Notes: generated from the sequence alone by a model not told the origin. A stretch of 64,000 nucleotides of DNA from Lachnospiraceae bacterium C6A11 (GCA_000702245.1 JNKY01000010.1:310001-374000), one strand, 5' to 3'; counted from the stretch's first letter, positions 25,077-33,921 are shown. A program made the numbers and translations.

Positions 25077-25305
25077 CTCTTTCACAGATAGCAATCTTTT
25101 GAGAGGGAAAGAGACGGCATAAATTCTTTTCACGGACAGTGATTTTTAGAGGGGGAAAGAGACGGCATAAATTCTTTTCACGGACAGTGATTTTTAGAGG
25201 GGGAAAGAGACGGCATAAATTCTTTTCACGGACAGTGATTTTTTGAGGGGGAAAGAGACGGCATAAATTCTTTTCGCGGACAGTGATTTTTTTGAGGAAA
25301 TAAAC
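25074..25305 (+). repeat. 48-bp tandem repeat array (4.8 units) abutting a start codon
   Basis: Units are at 25074-25121 (most diverged), 25122-25169, 25170-25217, 25218-25265 and a truncated last unit at 25266-25305. The ATG of the next gene follows directly at 25306. Units two to four differ at about one position. Every unit has a small TCAC/GTGA hairpin and a purine-rich GAGGGGGAAAGAGACGG block resembling a Shine-Dalgarno site. In the last unit the block is GAGGAAA and serves as the actual ribosome site. The whole array would be the leader of the mRNA made from the promoter at 25068-25076. Confidence 0.92.
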
Positions 25306-25905
25306 ATGGACAGTATTATTGAGGTTTATAATAAAATACATTCGATTCCGCTGCTTTTCGCATTTGCTGTGGCGATCCTGCTGCCCTTTGCGATAATTGT
25401 TGTGGGATACATGATACAGCTGCTGGGCGAGGCGATAGCGACTCTGTTCGGAATAGTTGTGGATCCGTGGATGGCTCACGGGCTCATCAATTATCTGACG
25501 ATACCGGGAGTCGTACTGCACGAGCTGTCACATGCATTCTTTGCTTATGTGACCGGAGCGAAGGTTATCGAAGTCGCACCGTTCAAGAAGGATCAGAATT
25601 CGCTTGGGCACGTGTATTTCAGGAACAGGGGAAATAAGCTGGTAGTGGCACTGCAGAATATATTTATTTCCAGTGCACCGCTTCTCATCGGTACGATCGT
25701 GGTTTACGGTTGCTACTGCACGCTATTCGTGCTGCCGGCAAGCCTGCTGTGGCTGAAGATAGTGGTCGCGTACATCGGCGTTTCAATGTTCTTCCACATG
25801 ACGATGAGCGTTGCTGACATCAAGGTTTACGTGAAGGGAATACCGCTTTTCATGTGCATCATTTTTATACTTGCGGTAATCCTGAGACTGACAAATGTTA
25901 TTTAA
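25306..25905 (+). CDS. Small HELSH-motif membrane metalloprotease-like protein
   Basis: A protein of 199 residues with about five membrane helices and the zinc-site motif HELSH at 72-76 inside GVVLHELSHAFFAYVTGA. This resembles the active-site helix of M50/site-2-type intramembrane proteases and related zincins. A second clear metal ligand motif (NPDG-like) is not evident, so catalytic activity is uncertain. No partner or substrate is visible nearby. The gene is preceded by the 48-bp repeat array carrying its ribosome site and followed by a strong terminator, so it is a single-gene unit. Confidence 0.7.
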   Translation: MDSIIEVYNKIHSIPLLFAFAVAILLPFAIIVVGYMIQLLGEAIATLFGIVVDPWMAHGLINYLTIPGVVLHELSHAFFAYVTGAKVIEVAPFKKDQNSLGHVYFRNRGNKLVVALQNIFISSAPLLIGTIVVYGCYCTLFVLPASLLWLKIVVAYIGVSMFFHMTMSVADIKVYVKGIPLFMCIIFILAVILRLTNVI

Positions 25906-25962
25906 TATGTGGGTGTCCTATCTCTTTTGCGAAGACTGTTAGTGTTATGATAATACAATAAG

Positions 25963-26014
25963 AAAAAGAGTGCCGAACCGGTATTTTTCATGCCGGAATC
26001 AGCACTCTTTTTTT
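25963..26014. terminator. Bidirectional intrinsic terminator
   Basis: AAAGAGTGC (25965-25973) pairs with GCACTCTTT (26002-26010), with an inner CCGG/CCGG stem. Runs of A and T flank both sides. It serves the plus-strand gene ending at 25905 and the minus-strand gene ending at 26075. Confidence 0.85.
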
Positions 26015-26074
26015 GATTATGTTGCAGTTTTATTCGGGAATATATTGCAACCATATTATTAGTTTATTGTAGCT

Positions 26075-27517
26075 TTACTCGAAAGGCCTTGCTACGCCGT
26101 AGATGATCGGGTGAACCTCATGGAAGACTCCGAGGTAATCAAGTACAAATGGTCTTACGGCTTCGATGACCTTGCCGTCGCCGACATAGATCGCAACGTG
26201 GTTTATCCTGTCGCCCTTGTCACTCTTGTAGAATATGAGGTCGCCGCGTTTCAGCTTGCTCATATCTATATTTTTCTCTGTGGCGTATTTTGAACCATCC
26301 TTTGTGACGTTTACGTGCTTCATCTTTACGGAGCTCCACAGAGTCCTTGAATCGTATTCGTTCTCGGGAAGAGCATGGTGTGCAGGAGTTGCTGGATAAG
26401 GATCAAAACCTGCTGCATACAGACACTGCATAACAAGTCCGCTGCAGTCAACCGATTCGCCCGGCTGCTTTGAGGTGCAGATGATATACTGGGTGCCTAC
26501 GTTCAGATAGTCATAGGCTCGCCTGATCATCGCCTCAATCCTCTCGGAACTGCTGTTGTAGTTGCCGGCATACATCGGGCTGACATAATAGCCCGGAATG
26601 GTTGTCAGTGTCGTCGGCTCGCTCGTAACAGAAGCAAGCTTGCTGCCTTTAAATATGTAGGTCTTATTGTTGTTTACATAATACCCACTGCTCTTGAAGG
26701 TGACCTTGCCGTTGTCGCAGCACCAGGTTCCGTTCTCGTTAGTGCCGATGCTGTATTTTTTATCGAGGGTAACCTTGCCACCCTTGACGTTGTACCAGCC
26801 GGTCTGGCCGTTGACGGTTCCCTTGAGGACGGTTGTCTTGTTGAAGTCGACCTTGCCGTTCTTTATATACCACCAGCCGTTGCAATTTTTGGCGAGACCG
26901 GTGTAGTTGAAGTCAACCTTGCCGTCATCAATGTACCACCAGCCATTCACGTTCTTCTCTACGGTATCAATGAACTGAACCTTGCCGCCGCTTACGAACC
27001 ACCAGCCGGTCTGACCGTTGACGGTTCCCTTCAGCACGTCCTTCTTGTTGAAGTCAACCTTGCCACCTTTGCAATACCACCATCCGTGGCGGTTCTTTGC
27101 CAGGCCTGTGAAGTTGAAATCAACTTTGCCGTTTTTTATCTTCCACCATCCGTAGCGGTTCTGTTCGATGGAATCGGTGAACTGGACCTTGCCACCGCTC
27201 ACATACCACCAGCCTGAATCACCTTTCACTGTGCCTTTGATGACTCCGCTTACGGTGAAGTCAACCTTGCCGTTTATGATATACCACCAGCCGTTTTTAT
27301 TCTTGGCAAAGCCGGTGTAGCTACGGTCAATCTTACCGTTAACGGTATAATACCAGCCGCCGTCAGCCTGCTTAACTATATCTGTTCCTCCGGTTGTCGC
27401 CGCCTCCGCAGCATAAACCTCACGCGTTTCCGAAACTGCTGGAAAGGCGAAGGATGCGACTGACAGTGCCAGAGCAGCTGCAATAATGGATCTTCTGAAA
27501 AGTCCTTTTGTTTGCAT
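26075..27517 (-). CDS. Secreted NlpC/P60 wall hydrolase with GWW-type repeats
   Basis: A protein of about 480 residues. A signal peptide (MQTKGLFRRSIIAAALAL...) precedes about ten tandem repeats of roughly 20-25 residues with the core GWWYxxNGKVDF. These resemble the choline/glucan-binding-like repeats of Clostridia surface proteins and are probably a wall anchor. The C-terminal NlpC/P60 domain has the catalytic Cys358 in DCSGLV and His440 in NHVAIYVG. Such enzymes cut peptidoglycan stem peptides. The ATG giving MQTKG is preferred because AAGGGAG is 8 bases upstream. Starts two and three codons earlier sit too close to that site. Monocistronic, with a terminator at 25963. Confidence 0.88.
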   Translation of the reverse strand: MQTKGLFRRSIIAAALALSVASFAFPAVSETREVYAAEAATTGGTDIVKQADGGWYYTVNGKIDRSYTGFAKNKNGWWYIINGKVDFTVSGVIKGTVKGDSGWWYVSGGKVQFTDSIEQNRYGWWKIKNGKVDFNFTGLAKNRHGWWYCKGGKVDFNKKDVLKGTVNGQTGWWFVSGGKVQFIDTVEKNVNGWWYIDDGKVDFNYTGLAKNCNGWWYIKNGKVDFNKTTVLKGTVNGQTGWYNVKGGKVTLDKKYSIGTNENGTWCCDNGKVTFKSSGYYVNNNKTYIFKGSKLASVTSEPTTLTTIPGYYVSPMYAGNYNSSSERIEAMIRRAYDYLNVGTQYIICTSKQPGESVDCSGLVMQCLYAAGFDPYPATPAHHALPENEYDSRTLWSSVKMKHVNVTKDGSKYATEKNIDMSKLKRGDLIFYKSDKGDRINHVAIYVGDGKVIEAVRPFVLDYLGVFHEVHPIIYGVARPFE

Positions 27518-27693
27518 TCGCATCACTCCCTTTTTAGTTGTATTCTTCGTAAACTCTTATATTTATATAATACGACAAAATCAGGAAAAATGTGACAAAA
27601 ATCCTGCTTTTTAATAAAAACTTAAGGCGACATAAGGTGCCGCTATGGAGGGGCGTAAGTTCATAAATATGACTTCAAAAATATGGCTGTATT

Positions 27694-27702
27694 TGTTATA
27701 AT
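27694..27702 (+). promoter_or_regulatory. Extended -10 promoter of the XRE regulator gene
   Basis: TGT-TATAAT is an extended -10 box 68 bases before the start codon, with no clear -35. The rest of the 27527-27769 gap holds a short AACTTA/TAAGTT inverted repeat but nothing else recognised. Confidence 0.4.
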
Positions 27703-27769
27703 TCAGATTAGTTGAAAAAGGATTACAGCTGCCGGGAAGAACGGAGAATTTTGGCGAGGAGGTTATGTT

Positions 27770-28252
27770 ATGGCAAGGAAAAAGGTAGGGGAATTGATAA
27801 AGGAAGCGCGTACCGGAGCAGGTATGACACAGGAGCAGCTTGCGAGGAAGGTGAAGGGCATTTCGGCACAGGATATCAGCAAGGCGGAAAGAGGAGGGCT
27901 GGCATTGACACAGGCTCAGCTTAAGGATATTGCGAAGGCTACGGGAGTTACACAGAAGTCGCTTCTGGATGCGGCATCAGGCAGTTCTTCGGGAAGTACC
28001 GGTAAGAAGCCGGCGTCAAGCAGCTCGGCTAAGAAGCCTGCAGCGGCAACCTCAAGCATGAAGGTTACTGCGACGGAGAAGCGCCTTGTGGAGCTTTACA
28101 GGAAGGCTGATTCGGACAGTAAGAAGGCAGCGGTCGCTATACTTCGCGGCAAGAAGCAGGATACCGGCGATCTGATCACTTCTATATTTACGAGTCCGGG
28201 CTTTATGGATAATATCACCGGATTCTTCGGAAGGGAGATGCCGGAGGACTAA
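27770..28252 (+). CDS. XRE-family helix-turn-helix regulator
   Basis: A protein of 160 residues. Residues 4-62 are a Cro/CI-type helix-turn-helix (LIKEARTGAGMTQEQLARK, then ISAQDISKAERG). A Ser/Lys/Pro/Ala-rich linker (about 68-95) and a C-terminal helical segment with a conserved-looking EKRLVELYRKADSDSKKAA block follow. That block resembles the short oligomerisation tail seen in many Clostridia XRE proteins. GGAGG lies 7 bases before the ATG. The stop shares one base with the Nudix gene start, so the two form an operon. The target is unknown. Autoregulation is likely. Confidence 0.88.
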   Translation: MARKKVGELIKEARTGAGMTQEQLARKVKGISAQDISKAERGGLALTQAQLKDIAKATGVTQKSLLDAASGSSSGSTGKKPASSSSAKKPAAATSSMKVTATEKRLVELYRKADSDSKKAAVAILRGKKQDTGDLITSIFTSPGFMDNITGFFGREMPED

Positions 28253-28734
28253 TGAAACAACCGGAACTGACAACTCTGTGTTACATAGAGAAGGACAATA
28301 AATATCTCATGCTTCACAGGGTTAAGAAGGAGCATGATATTAATAAGGACAAATACATCGGCGTCGGCGGGCATTTTGAATATGGCGAGAGTCCGGACGG
28401 GTGCCTTAAGCGAGAGGTTATGGAGGAGACCGGTCTGACCCTGCTCTCTTATAAACCGCGAGGAATCGTTACCTTTATATACGGCGATGAAACTACGCCG
28501 GAGGACAGGGTGGTCGAATACATGCATCTCTATACAGCTGATGAAACGAGCGGCGAGCTGATCGAATGCAGCGAAGGTGAGCTTGTCTGGATAGATAAGA
28601 GCGAGGTTTACAACCTTCCGGTCTGGGAGGGCGACAAGATATTTTTCAGGCTGCTGGAGGAGAGGGAGGACTATTTCTCACTCAAGCTTATTTATAATGA
28701 AGCGGGCGAGCTGATAGAGTCGGAGATAATCTGA
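28252..28734 (+). CDS. Nudix hydrolase, MutT-like
   Basis: A protein of 160 residues with a complete Nudix box at residues 40-62 (Gly40, Glu46, Arg54-Glu55, Glu58-Glu59, Gly61), which binds the metal and diphosphate. Length and the N-terminal LTTLCYIEKDNKYLMLHR strand match 8-oxo-dGTP diphosphatase-like MutT proteins, which clear oxidised nucleotides. The true substrate is uncertain for this broad family. The start codon overlaps the XRE gene stop (TAATG), so it is translationally coupled. GGAGG at 28243 is close by. Confidence 0.88.
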   Translation: MKQPELTTLCYIEKDNKYLMLHRVKKEHDINKDKYIGVGGHFEYGESPDGCLKREVMEETGLTLLSYKPRGIVTFIYGDETTPEDRVVEYMHLYTADETSGELIECSEGELVWIDKSEVYNLPVWEGDKIFFRLLEEREDYFSLKLIYNEAGELIESEII

Positions 28735-28760
28735 TGATACTACGGTAGGAAAAGGTACGC

Positions 28761-28822
28761 CGGAGCGGAGGTTTTCATGTCGACGGAGCGGAGGTTTTCA
28801 TGTCGACGGAGCGGAGGTTTTC
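28761..28822 (+). repeat. 23-bp tandem repeat duplicating a ribosome site and start codon
   Basis: Unit CGGAGCGGAGGTTTTCATG plus TCGA occurs at 28761-28783 and 28784-28806, with a third partial copy at 28807-28822. Each full unit carries GGAGG, a short spacer and ATG. Because 23 is not a multiple of three, the successive ATGs (28777, 28800) are in different frames. Only the second opens the downstream gene. Confidence 0.9.
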
Positions 28823-29768
28823 TGACAGACGGAGCGCAGATGGAATAAATATGGGTAAGGTAACATTACTGAAGTATTCGAATACAAATACATATTTAAT
28901 AGAAGGAAGTCACGGTGCGATACTTTTCGACACAGGCTGGGCAGGAACGTTTAATGAATTCTGCAGGGCGCTTGGTGAGGCTGGGAAGAAGCTGCAGGAT
29001 ATTTCCTACATATTTATATCGCATTTTCATCCGGATCACATGGGGATTGCGCAGGAGATAGCGAACCACGGGCCGGTGATAGTCGTGGCGGATGTTCAGA
29101 AGGATTATATTCATTCGGCGGATAGCTTCTTTATTAGAAATAGGGAAACGAGTTTTATTCCGATCGATGATGAGAAGGTCAAGGTAGTGACGAGCAACGA
29201 GAGTTCTAAGATATTCGAGTCGGTTGGTCTGCACGGATCTATCATCTATACGCCGGGGCATAGCGATGACAGTATAACTCTGTGGCTGCATGACGGAGAA
29301 CTTTTCGTCGGGGATCTGAATCCGCTGTATGAGCTGCAGCTGCATGAGGGGACTGAAATTGGCAGGAGCTGGAAGAAGCTTCTTATGCTTTCGCCGAGGG
29401 TGGTTTACTACGGGCATGCGAAGTCGTATGTATTTTATGAAGATAATAAGGACGGTAGACTGGCAGATTATGACGATGCTGTCGAAAGGTCGAGAGATGT
29501 TGGCGGTTACGAGGATGGGGCGACAATGAGTCCCGGTGCATTGAAGGATGCATCTATAGATGCGGCTCAGGCTTCGGCAAATGCTGATATGTACAGACTG
29601 GTTTCCAAGATCATGAAGTACATTGATAAAGGTTACTCGCTTGATAAGATCGAGGAGAAGACCGGGGCGGACAGTGTATTTATTGAGGACGTGAACAGAA
29701 TGTACCTCACGCACCGTAATGTGGGTGTGCAGGGGATACTCGATCGCATCGAGATTAAAAACAGATAA
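28800..29768 (+). CDS. Metallo-beta-lactamase-fold hydrolase
   Basis: A protein of 322 residues with the metal-binding HxHxDH motif at 75-80 (SHFHPDHMG), a later GHSDDSI His, LFVGDLNP Asp and YYGHAK His, so both metal sites look complete. The C-terminal about 90 residues are helical and may aid substrate binding. The reaction cannot be told by eye; glyoxalase II-like thioesters or other hydrolyses are possible. The start at 28800 has GGAGG 5 bases upstream inside the 23-bp repeat. A typical fold start would be the Met at codon 18 (GKVTLLKYSNTNTYLIEG), so the first 17 residues may be a by-product of the duplication. Confidence 0.85.
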   Translation: MSTERRFSDRRSADGINMGKVTLLKYSNTNTYLIEGSHGAILFDTGWAGTFNEFCRALGEAGKKLQDISYIFISHFHPDHMGIAQEIANHGPVIVVADVQKDYIHSADSFFIRNRETSFIPIDDEKVKVVTSNESSKIFESVGLHGSIIYTPGHSDDSITLWLHDGELFVGDLNPLYELQLHEGTEIGRSWKKLLMLSPRVVYYGHAKSYVFYEDNKDGRLADYDDAVERSRDVGGYEDGATMSPGALKDASIDAAQASANADMYRLVSKIMKYIDKGYSLDKIEEKTGADSVFIEDVNRMYLTHRNVGVQGILDRIEIKNR

Positions 29769-29878
29769 CACATCGGTGTGATCGATGAAAATGAAAGATG
29801 ACGTCAGATATTAAAGAATATAGAATAATAAATAGATAATGACGTCGGTATTATAATAAGAAATAATGATGGTGTAAG

Positions 29879-30181
29879 ATGGTAGACAGAACAGAATGGC
29901 TGGAGAGCAGGGACTCTTTGGTGAGGACAATTAAACGGCTTGGTTTCCCTGAGGAGCTGGGGCTTGAGATAGCAAAGCAGCTGGGCAGCCCGAAGGCTAT
30001 GAGAAGGATGGAGGCTTACCTGTATAACGTTCAGCCGGACAGTGCTGAGCTTATCGTGGACGAGATGCTTGCTATCCTTACTGATATAGAAGCGTGGCGT
30101 ACTAAGAAGGACAGTCTCGAAGCAAACGCCAGATATAACGAGGTCCTAAACGCCGGCTTTGGGGATGATAAAAATTATTAA
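29879..30181 (+). CDS. Small hypothetical helical protein
   Basis: A protein of 100 residues, soluble, rich in charged and leucine residues, with a predicted run of helices (EWLESRDSLVRTIKRLGFPEELGLEIAKQLGSP...). The segment RLGFPEELGLEIAKQLGSPKAMRRM looks like a small three-helix bundle of the UBA-like kind, without proof. The start is at 29879, with only a weak GGTG-type ribosome site. It lies between the metallo-hydrolase and the S10 operon promoter. No function recognised. Confidence 0.65.
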   Translation: MVDRTEWLESRDSLVRTIKRLGFPEELGLEIAKQLGSPKAMRRMEAYLYNVQPDSAELIVDEMLAILTDIEAWRTKKDSLEANARYNEVLNAGFGDDKNY

Positions 30182-30190
30182 AAAAAGTAC

Positions 30191-30219
30191 TTGCATTATA
30201 AAAAACGTTGATATATAAT
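30191..30219 (+). promoter_or_regulatory. Main promoter of the S10 ribosomal operon
   Basis: TTGCAT (30191-30196), a 17-base spacer and a perfect TATAAT (30214-30219). Transcription should start near 30226. Confidence 0.8.
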
Positions 30220-30447
30220 GATTTTCGCTGTGACATGATAGCTGTGAAACGGAGATTGCTGCTATGTGGCAGGTAACTTCGCGGAGCGAATGTCAAGTTC
30301 AAGAAACTGGCGACAAGTCACTGTACGAAAATCATCTGATATAGAGATCAGAAATGACGTGTTTTGATGTCCGGAAAAATATGGACACACACGGGTTAGT
30401 TGTACAGTAACCACTTGTTCAAAAAAACTAAGGAGGTTGCTTTTTTT
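30220..30447 (+). promoter_or_regulatory. Long structured leader of the S10 operon
   Basis: About 220 bases of leader precede rpsJ. GATTTTCG (30220-30227) pairs with CGAAAATC (30326-30333), and GTGAC (30230-30234) with GTCAC (30317-30321), closing a roughly 115-base domain. Inside, AACTT/AAGTT encloses a CGC/GCG hairpin. A separate GTCC/GGAC hairpin lies near 30370. In E. coli the S10 leader is the target of L4 autoregulation. A similar role here is inference. The 5' edge of the stem falls slightly before the predicted start of transcription. Confidence 0.5.
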
Positions 30448-30759
30448 ATGGCAAATCAAGTAATGAGAATCACGCTTAAGGCGTACGATCACAAGCTGAT
30501 CGATCAGGCAGCAAAGGAAATCATCGAGGCAGTTAAGAGTACAGGCGCTAAGGTATCAGGACCTGTTCCAATGCCAACAAAGGTTGAGAAGGTTACAATC
30601 CTTCGTGCAGTTCATAAGTATAAGGACTCTAGAGAGCAGTTCGAGCAGAGAACTCACAAGAGACTCATCGACATCATTGCACCAAACAACAAGACAATAG
30701 ATGTTCTTCGTAAGATGGATATCTCAGCTGGTGTATACATCGACATGAGAATGAAGTAA
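30448..30759 (+). CDS. rpsJ: 30S ribosomal protein S10
   Basis: A protein of 103 residues of exactly the usual length, starting [17 protein letters not shown] and containing [18 protein letters not shown] and [11 protein letters not shown]10 sits in the 30S head and, as NusE, takes part in antitermination. The ATG at 30448 follows AAGGAGG with an 11-base spacer. A 16-codon upstream extension is discarded because it has no site. First gene of the S10 operon. Confidence 0.98.
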   Translation: MANQVMRITLKAYDHKLIDQAAKEIIEAVKSTGAKVSGPVPMPTKVEKVTILRAVHKYKDSREQFEQRTHKRLIDIIAPNNKTIDVLRKMDISAGVYIDMRMK

Positions 30760-31001
30760 GATGCGAATTCTTTCGTCTTCTATAAATAAGGAAAATGTCC
30801 TGTTCACCCACTGAACGTCGGACTTAAAGATCAGTATTTCCTGATAAGAAGATGTTTAAAGGATAAACCTCCGGTCAAACTCACGAACCGGATGGAAGAA
30901 AAATGTGCAGTTCCTAATAATAAGGAATAATAAGGAATGATGCAGATTTAGTATGATTGCCAAGTGCAATCCGCTGTAAATTGTTTAGGAGGAAAAACAA
31001 G
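30760..31001 (+). other. Long structured spacer between rpsJ and rplC
   Basis: 242 bases without a gene, unusual for this junction. Visible hairpins are GTCC-GTTC...GAAC-GGAC around 30800-30830 and TCCGGT/ACCGGA around 30871-30893, followed by short GGAAT/TAATAA repeats. No promoter of good quality was found. Possible mRNA processing or translational control region for rplC. Confidence 0.4.
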
Positions 31002-31685
31002 ATGAAGAAAGCTATTTTAGCAGAGAAAGTCGGAATGACTCAAATCTTCGGCGAGAACGGTGTTCTCATTCCTGTTACAGTTCTTAAGGCTGGTCCATGT
31101 ACTGTAACACAGATCAAGACAGTAGAAAACGATGGCTATGATGCTGTTCAGGTTGGTTTCGGCGAGAAGAAGGAAAAGGTCGTAACCAAGGACGGTTCAG
31201 GAAGAAAGGTTATCAGAAACCCACACGGTGCTACATCAGCTGAGGTTGGCCATGTTAAGAAGGCAGGCACAACACCAAAGCAGTTTTTAAGAGAGTTCAG
31301 ATTCGAGAATGTAGCAGATTACACCGTAGGAGAGAGCGTAATTAGCGCAGATATCTTCGCTGAAGGAGATAAGGTAGACGTAACAGCTACTTCAAAGGGT
31401 AAGGGATATGCCGGCGGTCTTAAGAGACACGGACTTAAGTCTGGTCCTTCAGGACATGGTTCAAAATATCACCGTCATGCAGGTTCTAATGGTTCAGCAA
31501 CAACTCCTGGCCGCGTAATGAAGGGCAAGAAGATGCCTGGACATATGGGCTGTGAGCAGGTTACAGTTCAGAATCTTGAGGTTGTTAAGGTTGACGCTGA
31601 GAACGGCGTACTCCTGATCAAGGGATCTGTTCCGGGACCTAAGAAGTCATTGGTTGTAATAAAAGAAACCGTAAAGGGTAACTAA
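31002..31685 (+). CDS. rplC: 50S ribosomal protein L3
   Basis: A protein of 227 residues, slightly longer than the usual about 210. It starts [15 protein letters not shown] and has the conserved [14 protein letters not shown] and [22 protein letters not shown] loop that reaches the peptidyl transferase centre. The ATG at 31002 follows AGGAGGA. A longer upstream start lacks a ribosome site. Confidence 0.98.
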   Translation: MKKAILAEKVGMTQIFGENGVLIPVTVLKAGPCTVTQIKTVENDGYDAVQVGFGEKKEKVVTKDGSGRKVIRNPHGATSAEVGHVKKAGTTPKQFLREFRFENVADYTVGESVISADIFAEGDKVDVTATSKGKGYAGGLKRHGLKSGPSGHGSKYHRHAGSNGSATTPGRVMKGKKMPGHMGCEQVTVQNLEVVKVDAENGVLLIKGSVPGPKKSLVVIKETVKGN

Positions 31686-31713
31686 TAGGACTTTATGGAA
31701 GGAGGAACATTAG

Positions 31714-32334
31714 ATGGCAACAGTAGCTGTTTATAACATCGAAGGTAAGGAAGTTGATAAGATCGATCTTAACGACAACATCTACGGTGTTGAAATAAAT
31801 GAAAATATCGTACACAAGGCTGTAGTAACATACCTTGCAAATCAGCGTCAGGGAACACAGAGCGCTAAGACACGTTCAGAGGTTTCAGGCGGCGGAAGAA
31901 AGCCTTGGAGACAGAAGGGTACAGGCCACGCTAGACAGGGATCAACAAGATCACCACAGTGGACAGGCGGCGGCGTTGTATTTGCTCCAAAGCCAAGAGA
32001 TTACTCAGTAAAGATGAACAAGAGAGAGAAGCAGATCGCTCTGTTCTCTGCACTTTCATCAAAGGTTCAGGATTCAAAGCTTATCGTTGTTGACGAGCTT
32101 GCACTTGAGGAAGTAAAGACAGCAAAGTTCGCTGAGATCCTTAAGAACCTCAAGGCAGACAAGGCTCTCGTAGTAACAAAGGAGAAGAACGACAACGTAA
32201 TCCTTTCATCAAGAAATATTCCTGATGTAGATACTATAATGAGCAGCACTATCAACGTATACGACATCCTTAAGCACGACGCACTTGTTATGACCAAGGA
32301 TGCTGCACTCGCAATCGAGGAGGTGTACGCATAA
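31714..32334 (+). CDS. rplD: 50S ribosomal protein L4
   Basis: A protein of 206 residues with the typical [18 protein letters not shown] start, the basic loop [19 protein letters not shown] that enters the exit tunnel, and the conserved [18 protein letters not shown]. In other bacteria L4 also autoregulates its operon through the leader. Good GGAAGGAGG site. It shares one base with rplW. Confidence 0.98.
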   Translation: MATVAVYNIEGKEVDKIDLNDNIYGVEINENIVHKAVVTYLANQRQGTQSAKTRSEVSGGGRKPWRQKGTGHARQGSTRSPQWTGGGVVFAPKPRDYSVKMNKREKQIALFSALSSKVQDSKLIVVDELALEEVKTAKFAEILKNLKADKALVVTKEKNDNVILSSRNIPDVDTIMSSTINVYDILKHDALVMTKDAALAIEEVYA

Positions 32335-32633
32335 TGGCAAACTTAAAGTATTATGACATTATCAAGAAGCCAGTCGTTACAGAAAAGAGTATGAACGTAA
32401 TGGCTGAGAAGAAATATACATTCATCGTTCATCCGGACGCTACAAAGAGCCAGATCAAGGAAGCTGTTGAGAAGATGTTCGACGGCGCAAAGGTTGCTAA
32501 GGTTAACACAGCAAACTATGATGGCAAGGTTAAGAGACGTGGCGCTACATACGGTAGAACAGCTAAGTTTAAGAAGGCATATGTTCAGCTTACAGCTGAG
32601 AGTGCTGATATCGAGCTTTTCGAGGGTCTGTAA
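32334..32633 (+). CDS. rplW: 50S ribosomal protein L23
   Basis: A protein of 99 residues starting [18 protein letters not shown], with the usual [21 protein letters not shown]23 lies at the tunnel exit and docks trigger factor and SRP. The start overlaps the rplD stop by one base (TAATG). A 141-base spacer follows, holding two small hairpins (CGAAG/CTTCG and GGTTGC/GCGACC). Confidence 0.98.
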   Translation: MANLKYYDIIKKPVVTEKSMNVMAEKKYTFIVHPDATKSQIKEAVEKMFDGAKVAKVNTANYDGKVKRRGATYGRTAKFKKAYVQLTAESADIELFEGL

Positions 32634-32774
32634 ATCGAAGATAGCTTCGGCATAGAACAGACAAGATAAAATGAGTACGGCACATAGGCCGGAAGAGAAA
32701 AGCAGATCATGATTATTGGTTGCGAAAGAGAGCGACCAGAGAAACGAATTTATATTCGAAAGGAGAAACCAGAA

Positions 32775-33617
32775 ATGGGAATTAAGACATATACCCCATA
32801 TACACCTTCAAGAAGAAATATGACAGGTCTTGATTTCGATGTAATCACAACATCAACTCCTGAGAAGTCACTTCTTGTATCAAAGAAGAAGACAGCAGGA
32901 CGTAACAATCAGGGCAAGATCACTGTTCGTCATCACGGCGGCGGAAACAGACAGAAATACAGAATCATCGATTTTAAGAGAAATAAGGATAACATCCCTG
33001 CAGTAGTTAAGACTATCGAGTACGATCCAAACAGAACAGCAAACATCGCACTTATAGCTTATGCAGATGGTACTAAGACATACATCCTTGCACCAAATGG
33101 ACTTAAGGTTGGCGACAAGCTTATGAACGGACCTGAGGCTGATGTAAAGGTTGGTAACGCACTTCCACTTTCAGCTATCCCGGTTGGTACAGAAGTACAT
33201 AACGTTGAGCTCGTTCCTGGTAAGGGCGGACAGCTTGTTCGTTCAGCAGGTAACACAGCACAGCTTATGGCTAAGGAAGGAAAGTATGCAACACTCCGTC
33301 TTCCTTCAGGCGAAATGAGAATGGTTCCTATCGAAGCACGTGCTACGGTCGGTACTGTTGGAAATATAGAGCATGGCCTTGTTAATATCGGTAAGGCTGG
33401 ACGTAAGCGTCACATGGGCATCAGACCTACAGTCAGAGGTTCCGTAATGAACCCTAATGACCATCCACACGGTGGTGGAGAAGGTAGAGCACCTATCGGA
33501 CGTCCGGGTCCTTCTACTCCTTGGGGTAAGCCAGCACTTGGTCTTAAGACAAGGAAGAAGAATAAGCTCTCTAACAAGTACATCGTAAGAACAAGAAGCG
33601 GTAAAAACGTTAAGTAA
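32775..33617 (+). CDS. rplB: 50S ribosomal protein L2
   Basis: A protein of 280 residues with the family start [19 protein letters not shown], internal [15 protein letters not shown] and the C-terminal [20 protein letters not shown] segment essential for peptidyl transferase assembly. The ATG at 32775 follows AAAGGAGA. A 22-codon upstream reading is not typical of the family and is dropped. Confidence 0.98.
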   Translation: MGIKTYTPYTPSRRNMTGLDFDVITTSTPEKSLLVSKKKTAGRNNQGKITVRHHGGGNRQKYRIIDFKRNKDNIPAVVKTIEYDPNRTANIALIAYADGTKTYILAPNGLKVGDKLMNGPEADVKVGNALPLSAIPVGTEVHNVELVPGKGGQLVRSAGNTAQLMAKEGKYATLRLPSGEMRMVPIEARATVGTVGNIEHGLVNIGKAGRKRHMGIRPTVRGSVMNPNDHPHGGGEGRAPIGRPGPSTPWGKPALGLKTRKKNKLSNKYIVRTRSGKNVK

Positions 33618-33633
33618 TTAAGGAGGAAAGTTC

Positions 33634-33906
33634 ATGGCACGTTCACTTAAAAAAGGACCATTCGCAGATGAAAGCTTATTAAAGAAGATTGATGCTCTTA
33701 ATGCCAAGAACGATCATGAGGTCGTAAAGACATGGTCACGTCGTTCAACAATCTTCCCTTCATTTGTTGGTCATACAATAGCAGTATATGATGGTAGAAA
33801 GCACGTTCCTGTATATGTTACAGAGGATATGGTAGGCCACAAGCTCGGTGAGTTTGTTGCAACCAGAACATACAGAGGACACGGCAAAGACGAGAAGAAG
33901 AGGTAA
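33634..33906 (+). CDS. rpsS: 30S ribosomal protein S19
   Basis: A protein of 90 residues of standard length with [17 protein letters not shown], the [19 protein letters not shown] core and the conserved [13 protein letters not shown]-terminus. It contacts the decoding region through the 30S head and S13. AAGGAGGAA site 7 bases before the ATG. Confidence 0.98.
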   Translation: MARSLKKGPFADESLLKKIDALNAKNDHEVVKTWSRRSTIFPSFVGHTIAVYDGRKHVPVYVTEDMVGHKLGEFVATRTYRGHGKDEKKR

Positions 33907-33921
33907 GGAGGAAATTCTTAA

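Noticed and set aside
25074-25305. CRISPR-like array
   Set aside because: The 48-bp units are contiguous and nearly identical, with no unique spacers between repeats.
25042-25521. Minus-strand frame encoding 16-residue repeats across the 48-bp array
   Set aside because: A 48-bp unit is divisible by three, so any open frame stays open. The repeats sit in a promoter and leader and overlap the HELSH gene.
28896-29771. Minus-strand open frame of 291 codons opposite the metallo-beta-lactamase-fold gene
   Set aside because: The plus-strand frame has a complete HxHxDH motif. The minus frame shows no family features.
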